Position numbers and translations under genes: made by a program | Notes under the pieces: generated by a model | The model's input: only the letters and a program-made list of their open reading frames with translations | What the model was told of the DNA's origin: nothing | Databases searched by the model: none | Part shown: positions 11,996-23,900 of the stretch, in pieces | Position numbering within the stretch: position 1 is the first letter of the stretch | Layout: every line of letters begins with the position of its first letter | Assembly (NCBI GenBank): GCA_934047225.1 | Contig: OW204001.1 | Span: 8,912,201 to 8,976,200, forward strand | Direction: 5' to 3' | Origin: Ypsolopha sequella | Lineage: Eukaryota; Arthropoda; Insecta; Lepidoptera; Ypsolophidae | Length of the DNA stretch: 64,000 nt

Positions 11996-14900
11996 GTACC
12001 TTTTGTAACCTACTATTTTTTTACCGTTTTAGATCCAACGGGTAAAAAAAATTACGATGAGACTGTTGTCCACCAGTCCAAGCGCCTATTATAGATAAAG
12101 AATTAGGTACTAAACTACGGTAGATATGAACAGATATTATGTTTCATGACCAACCTCACACAACCTCACAATTTTGCGCTGTTTAAGCGAGACACTTGAT
12201 AAAACGATTTTGGCATTTCCCCTCTAACAAAATATTTTGAAAAAAGATTGAAAAATTTAGTAACATGACACACAATGACAATTTTTTTTATACTAAATAT
12301 TTATAATAGGTCTACTTGTAGAACTCTATCTTATTGTTAGGATTTACGAGCCGGTTATGCTAATTTACTTGCACAGATTTTGAAAATTCTTTAAGAGAAT
12401 ACAAAAAATGTATTATGGTAAAACGATATTTCATGGTAAAACGGTATTTCCAAAGTCCCAAAGATTTCGGAGTGGTGATAGATAGGACACCCATATCCCC
12501 CCCGCCTAAATAAAATATGCTATTTACATACTTATTTACATGAAAAGTCTGTGATATTTTACTGAAAAACGCGAAAATCTTTGAAAGTGCGTCTGTTTGG
12601 TAATGCCGTGCGACCCCATCCTAGTTGTTGCTGAGAACTAACTTGGGTCAGGCCTCAGCTGGCAATACCGTAAAGACGCACTTGAACATGAACGAGAGTT
12701 TCTTTTTGTTATTTTATAAAAATTTGAAAAATTAATAATAATTTCACGCAAAAATTATGTTTTTGATGGTTGTAGATATATAAGTTTTGTATCCAACTGG
12801 ACATTATCAGACATTGGAACACTCGTGCAGTCTATTATGAAACGAACGAAACAAGCACTCGTGTCCCAATGGGTCTCATTATGTCACCGTTGCACAAAAT
12901 ACGATTGTAAAATATCGTTAATTTTTTTACTTTTTAGCACCAGATGGGGGGCTGCCTCTGGACTTTAAGGATTATTACCGGTTATCAAACATTCATGCGC
13001 ATATGGAACTTCTGGAATACTTACACCCATCTTTGTGCACCACCTTTGATATTGGCCAAAGCTATGAAGGACGAAAACTTAAGGTTTGCGACATTGATTT
13101 ATGTCTTGTAAGCACACAACTATTACCACTGGACTGGCTGTCCGGTGCAAATGACAGCTAATAAAGTGTGCCGATTTGAGCACCACCGGTGAATTACCCC
13201 GGAACCATTTTTAATGTTTAATGCAAAAAGCGTCCGTTCTAATCCGAGATTCTCGCGTATTTTGTTAGACGTCACATCACCGTTGACTTGCGCATATACT
13301 AATTTTAGTTCTATGGAACTTCGTAGCTGCCTACATCGCCAAAATCGCATAAATCAAACATAATTCAATTCAATTCAATTCAGTATTTTTATTTCAGACA
13401 AATGTCCATAGAGTATTAGTAACAGTAATTTATGTTAGTAGGTACAAAATTATTAATTCATTATAGAATAGTGTGGAGCTGCATCCATCTCCTTAAGAGA
13501 GGAGAGTCCTACCAATGTGAAAATACCTTCAGAATGTCGTTGGTGCTACCGCAAAGGTGGGCAAGTGCAGAGGCGCACCTCTTTCTCATGATCGCGGCAA
13601 AGCCATCGGTCTGCAACTCCGCAAACATTTCTGACGCGCTACACCGCCACGGCAGCCTCAACAGTGCCCTAAACCCATTATTATATTGCACCCGTAGGTC
13701 GCTGCATGCCCTCTGAGTAAAACTAATCCACAGACTACACGTGTAGAATGTCTAACAGTAGGCTTTTAAAAGCGTGACTTTGACTGGTGTAGTATAACGT
13801 ATAACGCATAGTGTAGACATACAAAAAATTTTCGTGCTACAGAAAAGATGCGTCCGTATTTTAAATAGAGTGAAATCTAACATTAGTTAGAGTTATCGTA
13901 TCTTTAGATTAGAGTATCTTAAGATGTATAATCTCTAAGTTAGAGTATCTTGTCGGGATTTATTTGTCAAACTGAAAATCCATACAGTTACAGCGCTCTT
14001 TATAATTGAACTTTGCAAATTAGTACAGCGTTTTCCAGAGAAGTTTCCGATTAGCTCGGAGCGGAAGTGCAGTAGACTAAGAGAACGTTTTAAGTATGAC
14101 ATCCAAAAAAAGTCATGTAGAACCACGTCTTACAGTAGAAACACTAGTCAAATGGCAATTTGCATTTATAATAAGTTACCTTTTCACATTAAACGTCTCT
14201 CGGGTGATCGGTTTCTAAAGTCTTTAAAACAATATTTGTTGCTTATGTGTCCATATTCTCTAAATGAGTTCTATCATAATTGTGAAAAGGTTATTATTAT
14301 CTTTTAATTATGATTTATTGGGTTTTTTAAGTTTTATCGACATCTTTTAATTATTAAAAAAAAATCTTTTCTTTTTCGTTTTTAATGTGTAGGATTAGAA
14401 TTATGTATATTTTAATTAAGTTTATAATAATAATTGCTATTATTATAATATTGCTATGCCGCTATTGGTAAAATTACACTTGTACTGTCTATTTTTAGAA
14501 ACACTAATGAAACTGTAATTTATCGCAATAAATAAATTGAATTGAATTGTTACATCGGACAGCCAGCGTTCCTTTCAATGTCACAGCTAAAGCTAGTAAG
14601 TTAAAGCTTGACCCTCTTTTTGAACTCTCTTTCTCTCTTTGCAAATATGTTTCAGATAATAAAGATATCGAACAGTAACGCAACCAACGCTTCAGTCTGG
14701 ATGGACGCTGGTATACATGGAAGGGAGTGGATCGCGCCTGCCGTAGCCATTTACGTTATACACCAGCTTTCCACAAACTTCCATTCCATGGATAGCTCCA
14801 TGACTAATAAAGACTGGTAAGGAAGTGACATGCTATCGCAAGATGAGACTGATTTTATTTTTTATTTTTAAACTACCTCTGCCCCAAAAATAATTTCACT

Positions 14901-17900
14901 GCATTTAGTTAAGAGCGGTTTCGCAGCCGGATTGTGAAAAACTCGCTTTTTTCTAATTAATCAAAACAAGAAAAAAATATATATAAATATAATATACATT
15001 AATAAATACCAAACAAAATACATTAATTAATTATAATAAATGGTAAATATTCAATTAAAGAGTAAACAATTAAATTAAAAGAAATACATGTAATATAATA
15101 TGCAATACAAATTTAATTAACATATTAAACATTGTAACAAGTATAATGACGCAAATAAAATGTAATATTTGATATTTTATTTTAAAATATAAATACAATT
15201 CATTAAAACAATTATATAAATGTCAATAATATAAACGATAATATAAAAATAAGTGATGAATAATTATTTTTGATCAGATAACTATAAAAAAAAATAAAAA
15301 AACCAAAATCATAGTCCCTGCAAAATTAAAATCGGGGGAAAGAAGGAACAAAAAAAATCGAAACAGAACACTTAAATTCAAAATTCACTCATTATTTATT
15401 CAACAAAACCTTATAAAATCCATTGGCTTCTGTAAATTAGAATTTCAAACATTTTGGATTTAAAAAAATTTGAACTCTAATTTACAGAAAACAATGGAAA
15501 CTTTGCGATGGCAGCATATACAATACATAGGTAATAAGGTTTTGTTGAGTAACTATTGAGTGTATTTTAAATTTAAGCGTTTTGTTTCGATTAATCAGAA
15601 GAAGGCGGGTTTTTCACAATCCGGCTGCGATACCGCTTGAAATTCTGCAAATATTTTGTCAACCCAAACAAATACATATTTTTAAACAACCTGGCTGCCT
15701 TAAAACTAATTTCACTGCATTTAGTTAATTTCATTTACTTGCATTTCTGTTGTTGTGTCACTCACCCCAAACCAATAAATACACCACTGGGCCGCCAATG
15801 TCCTTTATCAGGTAATTAATTTATATCTCTATAGGGTAGACCTACTTAATTTAGGGTCTTACTAAAGTAGCCAAGCACTTTTGCACTGTTAGCTTGAAAG
15901 TAATAGATAATTTCTTTTTTACGGTGATTGCGTCAGATTTCAGTCCCAAACGCACAACTTTTGATTGTTTTCATTATTCTTTAATAGAAAGTATAATTTG
16001 AAATGTGATTTATGGCATTACGCGACTATGGTTTAATGTTAGTTAAGGTATTCTAGCATTATTATTATTTTATACATTATTTTGTTTATGATCCTGTGCA
16101 ACAACTTGAAGCATATTTATTAGTTGTTGTGCAAGATCATTTCCAACGTAATGTATTTAAGATAATAATATTGCAAAAGAAAATGCCTAATTTACATTAA
16201 ACTATTGTTGCGTATTGCCATAAATCTCATTTTTAATGGTTTTTATTCACAAATAAGCTAGCTTTGCGTTTATTCCATACTTATGTATGAGCCTAGTGGG
16301 CTCCATCATGTCCGTATGCGGCGTTGCGATCTTAGTAGCGCGGGTGACACAAGCCGAAGGCCGCAAGCATCGGCTCAAAAGTCTTGCTTTACGTTTGCGG
16401 TTATAAAAATATTTCAGGTACATCCTGCCAGTCATGAACCCGGACGGCTACGAACATTCCCATACTATGAATAGAATGTGGCGTAAAAACAGATCTATGG
16501 TCAGAAAAAAAAATACTGGAGTAGATCTGAACAGGAATTTCAGGTATTATTAAGTTTAAAATGACTTACATACGGTTAAAAATTTTAAATCAGATTCTAT
16601 TGAAAATTTATATTGGTTAATAGCAACAAAATCATTCAAAATCTGACATTTTATTTCTATTTGCATCACCTTCCCCTTTAAGGCCCTGTACAAAGCTAAA
16701 TGCACATTTTATTTATACTATATACTATTGGCAGTTTATTATTTAATTTAAATTATAATAAATATATATGTTATCACATAGAAAGCTCTAAAAAAATCTT
16801 GAAATCAGTAATGACATAGCAAAATTCGCAAGAATTGTCTACATAGATTACTCAAGACATTTGCAGGATTTTATGTAGCCGAAAATTTTAAATAACTGAT
16901 GTTTTACGTGCGCGGCAGTTGATTAGAGCAGGATAGACAATTCAAAAACGAAAGCAGAATGGAAGTTTAGCTTGATACTTGGAAACACGCTTGGTTTAAT
17001 ACCCTACAGGACTTTTTCTGCATGATCCAGTATTTCTATTATTTCTATTCATTCTGATAAACCGATATCTTTACTATATAATACAGTAGTAAAAAAATCT
17101 TGTTTCTACATTAAATATTTTTGCGAAATTTTAAATAAAATGGGTTATTAGCATTGTACTGAGGCCAAAGCTAAAATGTTTTTGAATTTTTGTCTAACTG
17201 TTCTGTTTTAACCGGAGGACCACTGAACGGATTTGAATGCGATTTCCTTTATTATCATCATACGAGTAGTAACCCAGCGGGTCTACCGCATAATTCTGAT
17301 TTTCATCAACATCAACTTGAGATTGAAATTTGACGTGCGTGCAAAAGAGATGGCATGTTAGGCGGGCGTCGTCGCACGCACGTCAAATTTCAATCACAAG
17401 TTGATGTTGATGAAAATCAGAATTACGCGGTAGACCCGCTGGTCAACATGTTATAATCTATAAGCATAGATATCATAATACTATTTATCAGTGGCAATAA
17501 GGTATGCCGATAATTGAAAAACACTTCCACGCAAGCGAAGACGCGGGCAAAAGCTAGTTCAGGTTGATATAATTTTAAATAAAAATATGTTTCTCAGTGT
17601 TGGTTGGGGCAAAAAAGGTTCATCAAATGATCCCGAAAGTCAAAATTACCACGGTCCTGGGCCGTTTTCGGAACCTGAGTCATCCGCAGTTCGGGTTAGT
17701 GATTATTTATTTGATGTCATAATTTAGTTACATTTAGTTTTTTATGAAAAAATAATCAAGTCGACCCCTTAACTGCTTTCTTCTGCGGAATGTTGAATGA
17801 ATGCGGCACCAAAACAAAACTAGGTTGAAAATATATTTTTTTTTTTGACAAAAGTATATAAGATCTTTCAATTTAAATGCTTAGTAATTTAGGAGGTGAT

Positions 17901-20900
17901 TCAGTATCGTTAATGCATCACATTCCACTGCAAAGTAATTTTTTTTGCGCGAACTTTTTCTTCACTTGTCCATACAAACTGAGTCAGCTGATTGGGCCAC
18001 TTCGTACTGAGAAGTTAAAAAAAAGTTCGCGCAAAAAAAAGTGCTTTGCAGTGAAATGTGATTTATTAACGATACTGAATCACCTCCTAAATTACTTACC
18101 ATTTAAATTGAAAGACCTTATATATCTTAAGACATTGCTTATAAGTAGATTGAATTAATAATAGACCACCAAAACAAAAGTATTTTTTTCAATATGAGGA
18201 GAGACCTAGTTTCTTACAACGAGCCCTTGAAAATCTGGCGTTGTTGTTGTTATCCGTTAATGCAACTACATTATTTAGTACTACAACGTCATGCTTGATC
18301 TAAATGTTCATTGTAGTTTATTCTTCTTGTCGTGTGGTTAGTGGCCAACCTGTGAACCTAGCGTAACCTACCATACCATACAAACAGTTGTTCAGGCCGC
18401 TATACAGGCCCCTGACATGGCTAAACGACCATTATCTTTCAATATCATAGACCAATAGCTTTACGTCTTTTCCGTGGCACGAAGGGACCCAGATGTAAAT
18501 GCAACTAATGCAGTGTTGACAAACGTACGGCAATGGGGATCCATACTGCCAAATTATCCCTGTAGATGGCGCATCGTGGATACGGCCATGAAAATCTGTC
18601 ATTTCAGTACACTGTTATGGTTTTTGCGTAGTTTTTTTGTGATTTTAGATTAATTTCTTGAAATTATGCCTTTGTGTGCCGTACCAGGTTGCTTTAATTT
18701 ATTCCCGAAAAACGCCACATTAAAAATGAATAAAATAATATCAATAACAAATATATAACATATTGGAATACAAGTAATGAGGGGATGTAAAAAAAATGCG
18801 AGATATTGGAGAAAAGCAGAAGGAAACTGACAACAACAAAATCTGACATAGCCAGACCCACAGAACAATAAGTATTATTGGCCGGACCTATGCTAGCGCC
18901 ATCTGTAATTAGCTTTGCGTGTGGATCCCCATTGCGGTATCGTAAGGCAATTCTGCTTTAAAAAGACGATGCGCACGGTGCACGGCAAGGAATGTACTAC
19001 CGTACGTAATAATACGGCAATTCAGCGATCATAAATTGAAATGATCCCAATTTTTTGCGAACGCATCCGAATTGTTTTAATGTCAGTACTACCAACCTTA
19101 AAACGTTGACCAATCAGAACAACAAAAGGTCGAAGTGATACTGAATTGCAGGCCATTGATGATGAGTAGAAGCTGCTGCCCAGTATCATTCTGCCATTTG
19201 AACCAAAGATATTAACACCGGATGAATTTTGAGGAAACTGCACCAAATAAAAAAGTCAGCAATTTGGCAAAATTTGCATTAGAAGTGCTTTATGTACCGC
19301 GTGCAAATGCTGACTGTGAGAGAATATTCAGTCCAGTCAACCTTATAAAAACGAAAACATAGAACCAGTTATTAACAAGTAAAATAAATGTCACCCTACA
19401 AATAAAAGAATATATAGCAAGAGCGTCCAAAAACTGCTAAAATTTCAGGCCAACGCGTGGAATGATTAATAAAATAAAACATCCTTCTTTGCAAACTGTG
19501 ACAAAAACTGGTGAAGTTTACCTAGTAGGATTAATAGATGAATAAATATTTGTTACAGAAAACTATAATTTTTATTTTATTTTATCAATTGCAATTAATG
19601 AAACCAACAAAATTGTCCTGTCCAATGTTTAAAAGACGGTATACGTTAAAAGCACTGCAATTTAGGGGCAAATCTGGCAATGTTGACTGTTTTTTTACGG
19701 CAGTCTCAGGAATTACCAACGGCAACACTGAAATAATGTTCACCCATCCAAAGACTGACCATGCTAAGCGTTGCTTGACAGCGAATTGTAACTGATAACA
19801 CGGCCATGCACAGGGAACTCATTTTAATTATCTCATTCTCGCTATAAATTGATATTGATACCTGTCTATTATTAACTAAAAAATATGCTTTCAATTTCCT
19901 TGTACATAACATAATAGCTTCATTAAAAGCCGTATACCAAATCGGTAAATAAGCTGCATTCAAAACATAGAGAACGTAAGCAGATAATATAATGTATGTT
20001 TAAAATCTCTGATCGAGCTTATGTGCCTCATTTTGAAAGCTCTTTTATACAAAGCGGTATTAAACTTTAATGCGATGCCAAGAGGTTTTGTCCCCGTTGA
20101 CACAACATAAAAAACTGCGTATTAAATTGCAAAAAAAATTAAAAACCTACATTTTTCAGATTGCTACGGTATGCTTTTATTTACTACGGCAGCGTAGCAA
20201 TCGCTACGAGTCTGTACTCATAACTGTCTACACGTTACGTAAAAACGTCAGAGGACGTAAACGAATCATATGGATAATATAACTGAACAAAAAAAACCGT
20301 TATATTTCGACTCCTTAAAGAGTAATTTATTATGTAAAACAGATCGACTTACGTGAATTATTTCGTGATACGCGACATGTTTCAAATTCGTTCTCAAGCG
20401 AGCAAGTGTCTGTCGTCAGTGGACGGATTCACTGCACTGAGTATGCAGTCATCATCTGAGTCGAAACAAATTGCTTATAATTAAGGTGATTAGACCAACG
20501 TGCTTACTAATAATTTTCAGACACAACTGAAAATTGATTTTATCTGAAAGAGATAGCTAATATCTCTGGTTCTAACTTCCTTGTTTCTACCTTATACCAA
20601 ATTTCAGATAGGTGGAATTGTTAGCGCTAACTTTATGTAAGTATAAGATTTTTTAGAATCCTTATACTTTCGCAATCCAGCCTTGCTTGGCTGCCAAATT
20701 GGGTCAAAACTCACAAGCCCAGTGGATCTAGCACGGACACCAGTATTATTTTCCCGTAATATCAGCGTTGATACCAAATTCGTGTTCCTAGTAAATCAGG
20801 CTGAGATTAAACGGCAAACAGGATTTAGTCGTATATCAATTTCATTGCAGCGATTTTATCATTCCGTTACATTTAATTTTGTAATGCGGCTATTGTTGTC

Positions 20901-23900
20901 TGTGTGTGTTCTGATGGGACTGCCTGGTGAAAGTAATTATTTACTGGGATTTGGTTGAAGGACGTTTTGTACGTTTTATATAATTTTGATTATTTCCTGT
21001 CCTTTTCATATATTTAAATATTTCAATAACTTTTCCAATTAGAACTATAGTCACAGCGTGAAGCATATAAAGCAGTTAAATACCTATCCAAAGGTATAAT
21101 AACTATGAAAATTGACCAAGTAATTTGGAAGATTTCTATATTTTCTTATTTTTGGTAATTGCCACCAAACGTCAAAGTTATTAAAATTACTCCCTGGCCA
21201 AATTTCATCCTTAGCATATCAAAATAAATTGCAATCATAAAAGAGGCCCCTCAAAAAAACGCACGGATTATGGTTTCTTGCATGGACTTCTAACAATTAT
21301 ATTATATTATCAAAGTAACGATATGGTTCCGGGCATTCGTAATTTTTCGAGTATTTAAGAAAGTAATGAATTTTTCATCTTGGGTAAGGGATTGAAGCTA
21401 GATTTAATCTTATTTCTGCATCACACATATTTCCTAAGCAGTGGTAGAGCTCAAACGGTAAGACGCTGAATCCTTAATCATGAGACCCTGGTTCGGATCC
21501 TGCCCGGCTGAACATGCACCAATAAGTTTTTCGGAATTTATGTGCATCATATGTATGTCCTTACCACTTGCTGAATCATGAAGGAAAACACTGCGAAGAA
21601 ATCCCTAAAAATCGTGTCCAAACTCCGGACATACGGCTCACCTCCTACCTACAGATGTAAGGGTGTTGACTCAGTTCACACTCGGAGTCACCCCTGATAC
21701 CCGCTGGAGAATTCACGTTGTCTATTAAATCCAGGACATGTTGCAAAGATCCGGGGTGAAGTTCCATGTGTACCTGACGCTGCACTGCTACGCCCAGGTC
21801 ATCTTGTTCCCTTACTCGCACACAGCAGAGCCGGCTCCAGATTACAACAGGCTTCTGGAAGGAGCTACTATAATGTCTAGGGTAAGATTTGTCTTTGGCT
21901 TATTATTCTGGTCACAGACCGCTTCCATTTTAATGTGTCAAAAAAAGAACGACGGACAGGTTGCATAAAAAAAAAAAACTCTTTTGTTAAAACGGATTTT
22001 ACATTACACACACGTTTTTATTGTAATTTTTGACTACATGCCATGTGTTTCGCCGACATAACTTCGGTATTTTCAAGGCGAGTGACGTTCTTAGGACGAC
22101 GACGCGGCGTTCACCATCGTTTTCAAAGGGCTTTATCTAGTTGTTCTTAAGCCGCGTTTTACTTTTTTAAAAGAAGGAAGATTTATTTCCTTCATAAAAT
22201 TATGGCTTGACAAGTTTCGTTTAAATTATTTTGAAATAAAGAAATTTTCATTTTCATTTTCATTATTATACTTCAAAAACCTCATACCGATATACAACAG
22301 AGAATCTCTTTCCGCAGGCCATCTTCAATACATCAGGCAAAGTGTACAAAGTTGGCACATCCAAGGAGCTTCTCAAAGGTGCTGCTGGCACCAGCACAGA
22401 CTGGAGCTACGAAGTTGCCAAGATCCCCTACTGCTATACCCTAGAGCTCAGAAGCAGAGAGCACAGGTCCTTTAGTTCAAATCACAAATATTTATACACA
22501 GTTTACAGTTTATAGCATACTTTTAGCCTTTTAGCAGAGTATATATATATATATATATATACGAGTCCGATTCACACTTGACGGTTATTTTTCTATTAAA
22601 ATAATAATAATCAATGAATTTATTTAATATTAATTTACTGTCACAGAGTTGTGACAGTAATATATATATATATATATATATACAGGGTGGAAAAAATGAA
22701 AGGGCCCTGGAGGGGAACTACCTTAAATCCTTTAGTTAGCTCATTTTACTGAAAGGAAACATTCCTTTATTTTTTAAAAGAAACAAAACTGCATTCAAAG
22801 ATCTTCTAAAATTTGCTTGTCTCACCCGGAAACTGAACCAACTAAAAATTAAAAAAATAGACCCTCGCTATTTTATTTTACGAATCGGTAGGATTATTGT
22901 TCAGGATAAAATTTGTCTACTAAACTAAAGTCTTACACTCATCTGTTGTACGAGATACCCATGAAATAGAATATTTATTACAATTTCTTAATTACAATAC
23001 CTAGTACTGTACACATGTAAAGTAATAATTATACGCCATTATTACATAATGACAGCACGGAATGAAAGCAAAACAAAACAAAATTTGAATTTCGAACGAA
23101 ATTTATGGTTCGAACTTCAAATTTGTTGCTCCGCGTTGCAAAAAAAATACATTCCTTTTTTAAACTTTTCGTCAGTACGCCTAGTGCAAGAAGTAATTGT
23201 GCTCTGCATACATTTATTATTACCATTTAACGATTTTCTTATTGAAGTATTCAACAAGGTACTTAAGATAAATAACATTAGCAAGCTTGTACTTCATACG
23301 ATGTCTTTGGATGTAAGAGAGATAAGAAAATTAGAACGTTTCATTTACTTGTTACAAGTGAACAGTACTAGGTATTGTTAACAAAGAACTTGTAATAAAT
23401 ATTTAATTTCATGAGTATCTCATACAACAGATGAGTGTATGATCAAATGTTTATTAGATAAATTTTATTCTGAACAATAATCCTACCGATTCGTATGATA
23501 AAATAGCGTGGGTTTATTTTTTTAATTTTTAGTTGGTTCAATTCCCGGGTGAGACAAGCGAATTTCAGAATATCTTTGAATGCAGTTTTGTTTCTTTTAA
23601 AAAATAAAGGAATGTTTCCTTTCAGTAAAATGAGCTAACTAAACGATTTAAGGTAGCTCCCCTCCAGGGTCCTTAAATTTTTTCCACCCTGTATATATAT
23701 ATGTTATATTAGGCACAACAAACAGGAAACTTTATTGTGCGTTTCTTTCTGGAAAACGCTTAAGAGTTTTATTATGTAGATAATTTTGATCACAATTTTG
23801 GACATTTCATAGCTTTCTGTATATTTGTAGAAACTGTCGCATGTTTGCACAACTCTGTGACAGTAAATTAATATTAAATAAATTCATTGATTATTAGAGA

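Noticed and set aside
17877..18158. 93-codon open frame in gene 2 intron
   Set aside because: It lies across both arms of a foldback MITE.
23049..23381. 110-codon open frame inside the 1.0-kb foldback
   Set aside because: There is no recognisable domain, and mirrored frames occur on both strands of the foldback.
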